Below the pieces are notes generated by a model. That model was given only the letters and a program-made list of their open reading frames with translations. It had not been told where the DNA came from and did not search any database. Source: Stieleria neptunia (GTDB lineage Bacteria > Planctomycetota > Planctomycetia > Pirellulales > Pirellulaceae). From it: a stretch of 64,000 bases of DNA. Shown here one piece after another: positions 53,077 to 61,637 of this stretch. Position numbers and translations under genes: made by a program. How positions within the stretch are numbered: the first letter of the stretch is position 1; every line of letters begins with the position of its first letter. The stretch covers positions 4,526,001 to 4,590,000 of the forward strand of contig NZ_CP037423.1 in the NCBI RefSeq assembly GCF_007754155.1, read 5' to 3'.

Positions 53077-54157
53077 ACTCCTCCGGGTCTTTTTGTTCCG
53101 GTTCGGTCTTGTCCCATTTGGCGGCTTTGGCTTCGGGCGTCGGTTCTTCCAAGGGGCGGACGATGCGAAAACCGACCGACAGGGCATCGGTGTGGTACCA
53201 AATGCTGCGGGGTTCCTGGGGATCCTGGTCCTTCCATTCTTCGGCCGACGCTTTTCGCGCGGCGCTGCGTAAGACTTCGGGATCGTCATCCCAGCCCCCG
53301 CCCCGAACGACGCGGGGATACAGGGTCTTGGGGACGACCAACGGGTCGACCGATTCTTTGATCGAATCGTAGGGCGTGTACTGGTCGAGCACCCACTCGG
53401 AAACGTTGCCGTGCATGTCGTACAGCCCCCAGGGGTTGGGCTTTTTCTGGCCGACGCGTTGGTAGGTGTCGTCGCTGTTGTCAAAGAACCAGGCGTGGTC
53501 TTCCAGTTCGTCGACGTCGCTGCCGAACGAATAGGGCGTTTGGGTCCCGGCGCGACAGGCGTATTCCCATTCGGCTTCGGTCGGCAACCGGTAGTAGCGT
53601 CCCGTTTTCGCGGACAGCCATTTGCAATAGGTGCGTGCGGCGTGTTGGGTCATGCAGATCGCCGGATAGTCTTCGCGGCCCATGCCGAAGCTCATGTCGG
53701 TGTAGGGCTCGGTGGGTTTGGAAACACCGTCGACGGCCAGGTCACGCGGGGTCGGAGCGATCGCCAGCATCTTGCGCATCCGCTGGTCCACTTCTTCATT
53801 CCAGACGTCGTACTGTTCCCAGGTGATTTCGAACTTGCCCATCCAAAACGGAGAGACTTTGACGGTGCGTTGGGGGCCTTCGTCGTCGCCACGATCGTCT
53901 TCGTCGTCGGGGCTGCCCATCAAAAATTCGCCGCCCGGGATCGGGACCATATCGATCTTCAGTTGCGTGTGCTCGATCGGCTCGGCGTAAGGCTTCATTT
54001 CCGTCGGGGTGGTTGCGACGGCGTCGGCCACCGGCAGCGGTTCGACTTTGGCCGGCGCCTCGCCCGACGCTGAACTGATGAGCAAGCCGGGGCTAAGAAG
54101 CAACAACCACGCGACGGGGGAACCGAGCGTGCGAAGGGATGGGTTGGGGTGAATCAC
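53075..54157 (-). CDS. SUMF/FGE-sulfatase domain protein, active-site cysteines absent
   Basis: 360 residues from GTG 54157, with a signal peptide (about 12-34, ending SGEA). The formylglycine-generating-enzyme (SUMF1) fold is seen in MVPIPGGEFLMGS, MGKFEITWEQYDVW, YPAICMTQHAARTYCKWLSAKTGRYYRLPTEAEWEYACRAG, NPWGLYDMHGNVSEW and VVRGGGWDDD. The paired cysteines expected after RGGS-W in true sulfatase-activating enzymes are not found: the segment runs RSAARKASAEEWKDQ without Cys. It is probably a non-enzymatic or differently acting SUMF-domain protein, with EF-hand-like DEDDRGDDEG nearby. A TTG at 54208 could extend it by 17 residues over the upstream gene. Paired with a PQQ-like gene. Confidence 0.82.
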   Translation of the reverse strand: MIHPNPSLRTLGSPVAWLLLLSPGLLISSASGEAPAKVEPLPVADAVATTPTEMKPYAEPIEHTQLKIDMVPIPGGEFLMGSPDDEDDRGDDEGPQRTVKVSPFWMGKFEITWEQYDVWNEEVDQRMRKMLAIAPTPRDLAVDGVSKPTEPYTDMSFGMGREDYPAICMTQHAARTYCKWLSAKTGRYYRLPTEAEWEYACRAGTQTPYSFGSDVDELEDHAWFFDNSDDTYQRVGQKKPNPWGLYDMHGNVSEWVLDQYTPYDSIKESVDPLVVPKTLYPRVVRGGGWDDDPEVLRSAARKASAEEWKDQDPQEPRSIWYHTDALSVGFRIVRPLEEPTPEAKAAKWDKTEPEQKDPEE

Positions 54158-54192
54158 GGTGGTTCGATCGGCAGAAAAAGGAATGGAAACGT

Positions 54193-55458
54193 TTATTTTG
54201 AAATGCAATACAGTCGTTGATCGCTACGTAACAATAATCGATCCGACGCGATCGCGGGGGTGGCGTTGAAGCGTTCGGAGTCCGTCCCCAGCTTGTTCAC
54301 GGCAAGCTCTTTGTACTCCGGCTGGGCGGCCAGCACCAACACGCCGGCATCGCGTGTGGTCAGGTACAGCTTGCTGCCATCGCTGACGATCGAGCCATAA
54401 ACCCGACTCCGCGTGGGCATCCGTTCTCGAAACATCTCTTCCCCATCGCTCGCTCTCAGGCACAGCGCGATCGATTTGTCGTGCGACCAATACAGATGAC
54501 CATCGACGAGAATCGGGCTGGTCACGTTGGCGCCACGGGATTGTTCCCAGACCAGGTGCGATTGAGACACATCGCCGCGTCCGCCGGGACGGATGACGAA
54601 GGTCTTGTTCGAACGACCGCCGCTGCAATATAGCAGACCGTCGTGCTCGATCACGCAGGGCACCACGTAGTCCTGGATCGCATCGCAGGACCAATGTTGC
54701 TTGCCGGTGTGGGGATCAAAGCCCAATGTCGCCAGTTTCTGGTTGACGACCAATTCGACCGACCCGTCCGGCAGCGTGACGAGCGTCGGGGTGGTCCATG
54801 CGCTTTGAATGCCGTCGGTTTTCCAGCGGATTTCCCCGGACTGCTTCTCCAGACCATAGAGGGTGCCGGATTCGATCGATGCGTTTTGGATCAACAGATC
54901 GCCGAACAAGATCGGGCTGGCCGCGGCACCAAAGCCGACCGTCTTGGTTCCCAGATTTCTTTGCCAGCGGAGTTCACCCTGGTGTGAGACCGCGACGCAT
55001 CCGGAGGGTCCGAAAAAGGCATAGACCCCGCTGTCGTCCACGCAGGGCGTCGGGGATGCATAGCCGTGCTCGCCGACTCGCTTGCTGAGCGCTTGTTCGT
55101 CCGGCGACGGCTTGATCGGGCAATCCCAGAGGATGTTTCCGTGGCGAAGATCCAGGCAAATCACGTGCAGCATCAGCGCTGCCGGATCGCCCGGGTTTTC
55201 CAACTCCATCCCATAGCCGGTGTAGGCGGTCAGATAGATGCGATCATCCCACACGACGGGGCTGCTGCTGCCTTTGCCCGGCAGGTCCGTTTTCCAAGCC
55301 AGATTTTCCGTCTCGCTCCACGTCGCCGGCAGATCCGCTTCGGCGACACCACGGCCCCCTGGGCCGCGAAATCGGTTCCACTGCTGCGCTGGGACGGATT
55401 CGGAACAACAGAGGCTGGTGATCAAGCAGACCACACAGAAGAAGCGGAGACGCGGCAT
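54193..55458 (-). CDS. PQQ-like beta-propeller protein (exported)
   Basis: 421 residues. Signal peptide 1-25 (ending VPAQQ), then the familiar WNRFRGPGGRGV opening and blade repeats of the PQQ/BamB family (for example ICLDLRHGNILWDCP, GLEKQSGEIRWKTDG, GFDPHTGKQHWSCD). It is of the same type as 32594-33844 and probably forms an eight-bladed propeller in the periplasm or outer face. The next gene (SUMF domain) starts 36 bases after the stop, so they may be one operon. ATG 55458 chosen. Ligand unknown. Confidence 0.86.
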   Translation of the reverse strand: MPRLRFFCVVCLITSLCCSESVPAQQWNRFRGPGGRGVAEADLPATWSETENLAWKTDLPGKGSSSPVVWDDRIYLTAYTGYGMELENPGDPAALMLHVICLDLRHGNILWDCPIKPSPDEQALSKRVGEHGYASPTPCVDDSGVYAFFGPSGCVAVSHQGELRWQRNLGTKTVGFGAAASPILFGDLLIQNASIESGTLYGLEKQSGEIRWKTDGIQSAWTTPTLVTLPDGSVELVVNQKLATLGFDPHTGKQHWSCDAIQDYVVPCVIEHDGLLYCSGGRSNKTFVIRPGGRGDVSQSHLVWEQSRGANVTSPILVDGHLYWSHDKSIALCLRASDGEEMFRERMPTRSRVYGSIVSDGSKLYLTTRDAGVLVLAAQPEYKELAVNKLGTDSERFNATPAIASDRLLLRSDQRLYCISK

Positions 55459-55665
55459 AGGTGATTTGAATCGCGAAGCGAGGGCAATACGGCGGGAATC
55501 GTATTTTAACAGCAACCCTGCCCGCGTGCCGTCGTTTCGAAGACTTTCCTGATTCGCTACAATCCAAGGCGTTCCCGGCACGGCCTTCCGGTGCGCCAGA
55601 CGGCCGTGTTTCGGTTTGAAATCCAATCCATTCCAGACGTTTCCCAACTCGTTTTCTGCAATCAC

Positions 55666-56022
55666 ATGTTTAAAGGACTTGGCAATCTCGGCAACATCGC
55701 GTCCATGATGGCCGCATTCAAGGATTTGCCGCACAAGATGCAGGAATTGAACGCCCGCATGCAGAACGAGCATGTCCGCGGCGATTCGGCATGCGGCAGG
55801 GTGTTCGTCGTCGTCAACTGCGTCGGGCAGGTCCAATCGGTGAACATCGCCCAGGATGGCATGAGCAACGCGGAGATCGAACAGGGGGTGTTGGAAGCGA
55901 CCAACGCCGCCGGCGCCGCGGCCAAGCAAACCTACGCCGAAGCGATTCAAGCGATGGTCGCGGACATGAATCTAGATATCCCCGGCGTCGATGGGCTGTT
56001 GACGTCCCTGATCGGCCGCTGA
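55666..56022 (+). CDS. ybaB: YbaB/EbfC nucleoid-associated protein
   Basis: 118 residues. Small DNA-binding dimer of the YbaB/EbfC family with MFKGLGNLGNIASMMAAFKDLPHKMQELNARM, the central GRVFVVVNCVGQVQSVNIAQDGM strands and a helical AAGAAAKQTYAEAIQAMVADM end. Directly upstream of recR, as in very many bacteria (often dnaX-ybaB-recR), which supports the assignment. ATG 55666; an upstream frame to 55591 is repeat-like. Cytoplasmic, nucleoid associated. Confidence 0.9.
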   Translation: MFKGLGNLGNIASMMAAFKDLPHKMQELNARMQNEHVRGDSACGRVFVVVNCVGQVQSVNIAQDGMSNAEIEQGVLEATNAAGAAAKQTYAEAIQAMVADMNLDIPGVDGLLTSLIGR

Positions 56023-56041
56023 GCGCGACGGAGTCTGCGAA

Positions 56042-56641
56042 GTGGACAAGCATGCAGGGGCTGTTTCTGAACTGGTCGACCAGCTGGGCCGGTTGCCGGG
56101 CGTGGGGCGAAAAAGCGCCGAGCGGCTGGCGTTCCATCTGTTGCGGGTCCCGGAGGCGGAGGCGATCGCGCTGGCCGATGCGATTCGGCGGATTCGCAGC
56201 GACATCCGTTATTGCCAGGCCTGTTTTAATCTATGCGAACAGGAACTCTGCGCGATTTGTCGCTCTGACGGTCGTGACACCACCCGGTTGTGTGTCGTCG
56301 AGCAGCCCCGCGATTTGATGAGTTTGGAGCAGTCGCAAGCCTTCAACGGCTTGTACCACGTGTTGCTCGGCCGAATTGCCCCGCTGGACGGGATCGGCCC
56401 GGACCAATTGACCATCGATGCGCTGGTTGATCGGGTCCGCGACGGGAATTTTACGGAGATCATCATGGCCACCAACCCAAATGTCGAGGGCGATGGCACC
56501 TCGTTGTACATCAGCAATGTGCTGGCCGAGTTTCCGGTGCAAATCACAAGGCTGGCGCGGGGCATTACGGCCGGAAGCGTGTTGGAATATGCCAATCGGG
56601 AAATGATTGCCGATGCCTTGGTGGGCCGGCAAAAATTATAG
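56042..56641 (+). CDS. recR: Recombination protein RecR
   Basis: 199 residues, full length. RecR acts with RecO/RecF in loading RecA at gaps. HhH motif LPGVGRKSAERLAFHLL, Cys4 zinc finger (Cys58, Cys61, Cys70, Cys73), Toprim domain with LCVVEQPRDLMSLE and IIMATNPNVEGDGTSLYISN, and the final ARGITAGSVLEYANREMIADALVGRQ helix. Start GTG 56042 is 19 bases after ybaB. No other in-frame start fits. Confidence 0.96.
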   Translation: MDKHAGAVSELVDQLGRLPGVGRKSAERLAFHLLRVPEAEAIALADAIRRIRSDIRYCQACFNLCEQELCAICRSDGRDTTRLCVVEQPRDLMSLEQSQAFNGLYHVLLGRIAPLDGIGPDQLTIDALVDRVRDGNFTEIIMATNPNVEGDGTSLYISNVLAEFPVQITRLARGITAGSVLEYANREMIADALVGRQKL

Positions 56642-56661
56642 GGGGCAAAATCGGCGCTCTT

Positions 56662-56676
56662 TGGCACAAGATATGC
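56662..56676 (+). promoter_or_regulatory. Sigma54-like -24/-12 element upstream of rpoN
   Basis: TGGCACAAGATATGC has the invariant GG (56663-56664) and GC (56675-56676) separated by exactly 10 bases, and TGGCAC is consensus; the -12 TTGC reads ATGC. It lies 113 bases before rpoN, so it could be an autoregulatory site. A TATGAT (56698-56703) -10-like hexamer is close by and may be the vegetative alternative. Confidence 0.4.
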
Positions 56677-56789
56677 TCGCCGGCCGGCCAAAAAGGGTAT
56701 GATGTGGCAGAGCCGAAGGTCGCCGGAGCACCCGCGCAGAAATGTCATTGCGGTGGTGAAAGAGCGTCCAAACGTGTAAAGCGGATCTC

Positions 56790-58289
56790 ATGAGCGGAAT
56801 GCGAATGTCGATGGGCCTGCAGGCCCGAATGGTTCAGACCCAAAAACTGGCCCCACGGATGATCCAGTCGATGGAGATTCTGCAATTGCCGATGCTGGCG
56901 TTGCAGGAACGCATCGAACAGGAGATGAACGAGAATCCCCTGCTGGAACAGCAGGAGACCGAACCGGCGCCTGAAGAGGGAGACCTGCCGCCGTCGGCCG
57001 ACAATCGCAGCGAGGATGAGAAGGAGTTGGTCGTTGAAGACAGCGGCGACAACTCGGACGATTTCGAGCGTCTGCAGAACATGGTCTCGGAGCTGCCCAA
57101 CACGTTTGACGATTCCTTCCGACGCTCCTCCGGTCGGATGCAAGAGGAGGCCGATCGGCGACACGATCTGATGGCCAACGCCCAGTCGCGGCCCGAATCG
57201 CTGAACGATTTTCTGCTGCACCAGCTCGCCGAATTGGACATCGATGACGATGTCGAACGGATCGCCGAGCGGATCATCAGCACCTTGGATGCCCGCGACG
57301 GCGGATACCTGCGCACGCCCTTGGCGGATCTGCTGCCCAGCGATCATACCGCCGAGAACTACGAAGTCGCCGAGCGGGCATTGCAGGTCGTCCAGTCCCT
57401 CGAACCGACCGGGATCGCCGCGCGTTCCTTGAGCGAATGCTTGTTGATGCAATTGCGTCCGGAGTTCGAGCACTTCGAGGAAATGGAAAAACTGATCAGC
57501 TCGCACCTGGAGGATTTGGCCGCCAACCGATTGCCCCAGATTCAAAAAGCCACCGGCTATTCGATCGAGCTGATTCAGACCGTTCGGGCCGAGCTGCAGA
57601 TCTTGAATCCCAAACCGGGCGCCGCGTTCATGGAAACCTACGTTCCCAACGTGACGCCCGACATCATTTTGGAGCAAGACGAGAACGGCGAATACAAGAT
57701 CACCTTGGACGACGACCGCGTTCCCTCGCTGTACATCAGCGAATACTACCGCCGACGGCTTCAAGACCAGTCGTGTACCGAAGAAGAACGCGAGTACATC
57801 AAACGCAAAATCAACAGCGCCCAGTGGTTGATCGAATCGATCGAGCAGCGTCGAAGCACGTTGACGAAAGTCGCCGAAGCGATCGTCGCGCATCAAAAGA
57901 AATTCTTCGACGAAGGCCCCGAAGCGATCGAGCCGCTGAAAATGCAACAGATCGCCGAGAAAGTCGGCGTGCACGTGACCACGGTCAGCCGCGCAGTCAA
58001 CGACAAATGGATGCAGACGCCACGCGGAATCATTCCACTGCATCGCCTGTTCGTCGGCGGGACGCAAACCGATGATGGCGAAGACGTCGCGTGGGATACG
58101 ATTCGATTGAAGCTGCAAGAGTTGATCGACAGCGAGGACAAACGAGATCCGCTCAGCGACGAAAGCCTGGTCAAAAAACTCGCCGAAGAAGGCATGACGG
58201 TCGCGCGGCGGACGGTGACCAAGTACCGAAAACGCATGGGCATTCCCAGCAGCCGCCAACGCAAGGATTGGTCGTTGGCGAAGAAGTGA
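56790..58289 (+). CDS. rpoN: RNA polymerase sigma-54 factor
   Basis: 499 residues, full length. Directs RNA polymerase to -24/-12 promoters with enhancer-binding ATPases. Region I is Gln/Leu-rich (QTQKLAPRMIQSMEILQLPMLALQERIEQE); an acidic region II (about 55-100); the core-binding region (about 120-300); HTH and the RpoN box ARRTVTKYRKRMGIPSSRQRK near the C-terminus (about 468-490), which contacts the -24 element. ATG 56790 fits the universal N-terminus MGLQARM. Transcribed after recR, perhaps from its own promoter. Confidence 0.97.
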   Translation: MSGMRMSMGLQARMVQTQKLAPRMIQSMEILQLPMLALQERIEQEMNENPLLEQQETEPAPEEGDLPPSADNRSEDEKELVVEDSGDNSDDFERLQNMVSELPNTFDDSFRRSSGRMQEEADRRHDLMANAQSRPESLNDFLLHQLAELDIDDDVERIAERIISTLDARDGGYLRTPLADLLPSDHTAENYEVAERALQVVQSLEPTGIAARSLSECLLMQLRPEFEHFEEMEKLISSHLEDLAANRLPQIQKATGYSIELIQTVRAELQILNPKPGAAFMETYVPNVTPDIILEQDENGEYKITLDDDRVPSLYISEYYRRRLQDQSCTEEEREYIKRKINSAQWLIESIEQRRSTLTKVAEAIVAHQKKFFDEGPEAIEPLKMQQIAEKVGVHVTTVSRAVNDKWMQTPRGIIPLHRLFVGGTQTDDGEDVAWDTIRLKLQELIDSEDKRDPLSDESLVKKLAEEGMTVARRTVTKYRKRMGIPSSRQRKDWSLAKK

Positions 58290-58519
58290 ACCCCGCGGGC
58301 CGCACCGGCTCAAGCAACCTCCCGTGTGGAGGTCGTGCAGTTTTTAAAGTCACCCTCCTGGTAGGAGGGTCGAGCGAAGCGAGGGGAGGTCGAACGGTGA
58401 ATCGCGGCGTTCACATCCCCCTTGTTCCAAGGCTCCTGCCTTGGAACACACTGTCTTGGAGGCTCCGCCTCCGGACGGCCTGCGGCGGGCGGCGGAGCCG
58501 CACCGAAATTGCGTTCCAA

Positions 58520-58679
58520 GGCAGGAGCCTTGGAACGAGGCCCCAAAGGCCGGAGCCTTGGAACGAGGCCCAAAAGGCGGAGCCTTGGAACGAGGCCCAA
58601 AAGGCGGAGCCTTGGAACGAGGCCCAAAAGGCAGGAGCCTTGGAACGAGGCCCAAAAGGCAGGGCCTTGGAACGAGGGG
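58520..58679 (+). repeat. Tandem array of a 27-bp unit upstream of uvrC
   Basis: About six direct copies of GGCGGAGCCTTGGAACGA plus a GGCCCAAAA linker, in one 27-bp period with small changes (first units contain GGCAGGAGCC). A palindromic version TTCCAAGGCTCCTGCCTTGG lies just before, at about 58425-58445. The interval between rpoN and uvrC (58290-58749) otherwise shows no gene. An in-frame translation of the array reads GALERGPKG, an artefact of the 9-codon period. Confidence 0.88.
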
Positions 58680-58749
58680 TCGACAAGGCCCAATCCTGGG
58701 ATCGAACGCCTCGGCGATCTTAATTTTCTTCAACCCCTTTCCTCCGCGG

Positions 58750-60084
58750 ATGACCGACTCTTCTGCTGAATCACCGACCGGATTTGATCAGGCAGCCGCC
58801 AAGGTCAAAACGTTTCCCCAGTCACCCGGCGTCTACTTGATGAAGGACGATGCCGGGCGGGTGATCTATGTCGGCAAAGCCAAAAACCTGCGCAGCCGCG
58901 CGGGAAGCTACTTTCTGAAAGCGGCCGCGGAGGATGCCCGGACGGCCGGCTGGATCGGGGAGATCGCCGACATCGACTACATGGATTGCGACAGCGAGGT
59001 CGATGCCTTGTTGGTGGAGTCGCGTTTGATCAAGGACATCCAGCCGAAGCACAACAAGGATCTCAAGGACGACAAGAGTTTTCCCTACCTGATGATCACG
59101 ACGCGTGAAGAGTTCCCACGAATCGAAGTCACGCGGGAACCGAAAGCAAAGGGTGTCAAGCTGTACGGGCCGTTTGCCAGCGCCGGCGCACTCCGCGGTG
59201 CGATCCAAGTGCTGCAGCGGATCTTTAAATTTCGCACCTGTTCGTTGGACATCTCGGAATCCGACGAACGCTGGAAATGGTTTCGCCCCTGTCTGTTGGC
59301 CAGCATCAATCAGTGCACCGCGCCTTGCAATTTTCGCATCGGCAAAGAAGAGTATCGACGCGACATCAAGCGGCTGCAAACGTTTCTCGAAGGCGGGAAA
59401 CGCAAATTGATCAAGGAGATGCGGGACGAGATGACGGCGGCCAGCAAAGCGCTGGATTTCGAACGTGCGGCCATCGTCCGCGATGAAATTCAAATGTTGG
59501 AACGACTGGAAGAACGCGGCGAATTGGACACGCACGCCCAGCCGGAGGTGTTTTACATCGATCCGAAGAAAGGCTTGGCGGGTCTCCGCAAAGTGTTGTC
59601 GCTGGAGGAAACACCCCGGGTCATCGAAGGCGTCGACATCGCGCATTTGGGCGGCGGCGAAACGGTCGCCAGCCTGGTCCAATTCATCGACGGGCTGCCT
59701 TTTAAACCCGGCTACCGGCGCTTCAAAATCAACGACGTCGACGGCATCGATGACTTTCGTAGTATTTATGAAGTGGTCTCACGCCGCTTTCGCCGGCTCA
59801 GCGACGACAGCGATGCGTTCCCCGACATCCTGTTGATCGATGGCGGCAAGGGCCAATTGAGCGCGGCGATGGCGGCGTTTCGTGATCAGGACATCACTCC
59901 GCCGACCGTCATCTCGTTGGCCAAACGCGACGAGGAGATCTTTCGGCCGGGCGAAAGTGAGCCGCTGCGGTTGAGCAAGAACTCGTTCGCGCTGCGATTG
60001 CTGCAATACGTCCGCGATGAATCACACCGTTTCGCCCAGCACTACCACCACATTCTCCGCAACAAATCGACCTTCGATCGGTGA
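58750..60084 (+). CDS. uvrC: Excinuclease ABC subunit UvrC, short form
   Basis: 444 residues. UvrC makes the dual incisions in nucleotide-excision repair. GIY-YIG nuclease domain (about 25-100; PGVYLMKDDAGRVIYVGKAKNL), UVR/UvrB-binding motif (about 218-254; KALDFERAAIVRDEIQMLE), and the C-terminal RNase H-like nuclease (about 290-437; EGVDIAHLGG, LIDGGKGQLSA, RDESHRFAQHYH). Standard UvrC (about 600 residues) ends with an (HhH)2 DNA-binding domain after this point; that domain is missing here, so the protein ends about when the nuclease does. ATG 58750 is taken; a longer frame runs through the tandem repeat upstream. Next gene starts 7 bases later. Confidence 0.92.
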   Translation: MTDSSAESPTGFDQAAAKVKTFPQSPGVYLMKDDAGRVIYVGKAKNLRSRAGSYFLKAAAEDARTAGWIGEIADIDYMDCDSEVDALLVESRLIKDIQPKHNKDLKDDKSFPYLMITTREEFPRIEVTREPKAKGVKLYGPFASAGALRGAIQVLQRIFKFRTCSLDISESDERWKWFRPCLLASINQCTAPCNFRIGKEEYRRDIKRLQTFLEGGKRKLIKEMRDEMTAASKALDFERAAIVRDEIQMLERLEERGELDTHAQPEVFYIDPKKGLAGLRKVLSLEETPRVIEGVDIAHLGGGETVASLVQFIDGLPFKPGYRRFKINDVDGIDDFRSIYEVVSRRFRRLSDDSDAFPDILLIDGGKGQLSAAMAAFRDQDITPPTVISLAKRDEEIFRPGESEPLRLSKNSFALRLLQYVRDESHRFAQHYHHILRNKSTFDR

Positions 60085-60091
60085 ATGCGCC

Positions 60092-61576
60092 GTGACACAT
60101 TCCATCGGTACCCTTGTCGATGCACTGAACCGAAACGCGGAGCAATTTGCCACGGGGCGGGCGCTGCTGCTTTCGGATGATTCGGGTTCGTTCCAGCCAC
60201 AGGACTCGGTGACGTGGGCGGAACTGGCGCGCTGGGTGAAGGCCGTTGCCGTGCGGCTGCGGTTACAAAATCCGCATCATGCACCCGTCATGCACGTGGT
60301 CAGCAACACGCCGGTCGATGTCGTGATCGCACTGGCTTGCCAAGCGGCGGGGATCACGGAGATCCCGGTGGACGTTGATGGCGGAGCCGACTATTTGTCG
60401 GGCTGTCGCCGCAAGGTCGATTGTGATTGGCTGGAAGACGCTGCCAAGGGAGAACTCGTTCGTCGCGGCTACGATGCGATACGTTCCGATTCCGGTCGAT
60501 CCGTCGTCGCGGAGTTGCCGGAGGTTTCCGCAACGGACGACGCGTTGGTGTTGTGGACCAGCGGGACATCGGGCCAGCCCAAGGGAGTTGTTTTGTCGCA
60601 CGCGAGTCAGTTGCTCAATGCCGCCGCCAAACTGCGGTCGGTTCCACAGTCCAGAACGGATCTGCGTTTGACGGTGCTTTCGATCGCTCATGGTTACGCC
60701 AGGACATGCGATCTGGGCACGTGGTTGCTGTCGGGGTGCACGTTGGCGATCGCACGCGGCTACGAAGGTTGGCAACGGGTGTGCGAACGATGTGCGCCGA
60801 CGCTGTGCAATCTGGTCCCCAGCTTGGCCGGTCGCGTGCTGGAAAGCGGCCCCGTCCCGCCGTCGCTGCGGTTGGTCGGTTGTGGGGGAGCGGCGATGAC
60901 AGAAGATCAGTTTTGGCGGTGGGGCGAGCAGGGCGTGACGGTGATCCAGGGTTATGGGTTGACCGAAGCGGGGCCGGTGATCGCCAGTCAAACGCCCGGC
61001 GATTCGATTGCGGGGCACGCCGGTCGTTTCGTCGACGGCTGGGAATATCGCCTTGAAGGTGAGCCTGTGCAGAAGGACGGGCCGGAGGAAGGGCGGCTGT
61101 TTGTACGTGGGCCGCATCTGATGCGTGGTTATTGGCAGGACAGCGAATCAACCGCGCGGCGAATCGACGCGGCGGGTTGGCTGGACACGGGCGATCGCGT
61201 GCGGATCGGCCCGGCCACGCGACAGTTGCAAATCTTGGGACGCTGTGACGACCGGATCGTTTTGTCCAACGGGCACAAGATTGACCCGCTGGGACTGGAA
61301 CAGCGGCTTGCGGCGATTCATGGTGTGCGGACCGCGGTCGTTTCGGCGGGAGCGGAACGACGATCCGTTGAGTTTTGGGTGGAGACGACCGAGTCGGAAC
61401 TTCCGATTCGCGAAATCGACGCGATCGTCCGCACCTTGCCACGCTGGGAACAGCCCCGTCGGATCCGGCGGTTGGTGGTTCCGGAAAACGCCAGGGAGCG
61501 GCTGTTGAATCGAAAAGGGGCGATTCGGCGTTCCGAGATGTTGCGTTACCTCGATCGGTCGACGGGTTCCTGCTGA
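60092..61576 (+). CDS. AMP-binding (acyl-CoA synthetase-like) protein
   Basis: 494 residues. ANL-superfamily enzyme that forms acyl-adenylate and likely an acyl-CoA or acyl carrier intermediate. A3 P-loop VLWTSGTSGQPKG (about 152), A5 GYGLTEAGPV (about 287), A7 GWLDTGDRV (about 362), A8 GRCDDRIVLSNGHKIDPLGLE, and the terminal lysine in NRKGAIRR. The N-terminal third is less conserved. GTG 60092, 7 bases after uvrC, is chosen; a start at 60017 would overlap uvrC. Substrate acid unknown; context gives no hint beyond co-transcription with uvrC. Confidence 0.88.
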   Translation: MTHSIGTLVDALNRNAEQFATGRALLLSDDSGSFQPQDSVTWAELARWVKAVAVRLRLQNPHHAPVMHVVSNTPVDVVIALACQAAGITEIPVDVDGGADYLSGCRRKVDCDWLEDAAKGELVRRGYDAIRSDSGRSVVAELPEVSATDDALVLWTSGTSGQPKGVVLSHASQLLNAAAKLRSVPQSRTDLRLTVLSIAHGYARTCDLGTWLLSGCTLAIARGYEGWQRVCERCAPTLCNLVPSLAGRVLESGPVPPSLRLVGCGGAAMTEDQFWRWGEQGVTVIQGYGLTEAGPVIASQTPGDSIAGHAGRFVDGWEYRLEGEPVQKDGPEEGRLFVRGPHLMRGYWQDSESTARRIDAAGWLDTGDRVRIGPATRQLQILGRCDDRIVLSNGHKIDPLGLEQRLAAIHGVRTAVVSAGAERRSVEFWVETTESELPIREIDAIVRTLPRWEQPRRIRRLVVPENARERLLNRKGAIRRSEMLRYLDRSTGSC

Positions 61577-61637
61577 GCGGGATACGGCGGTATCATGGTG
61601 CCCGCTGCGTTCACTTCTCCTCGGGAACTAGATCTTC

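Noticed and set aside
56745..58313. Antisense frame of about 520 codons over rpoN
   Set aside because: Shadow of rpoN, which has a clear RpoN box and N-terminal region I.
58520..58679. 27-bp array considered as a CRISPR
   Set aside because: The units are contiguous with no unique spacers, no cas genes are near, and the units vary. It is a tandem repeat.
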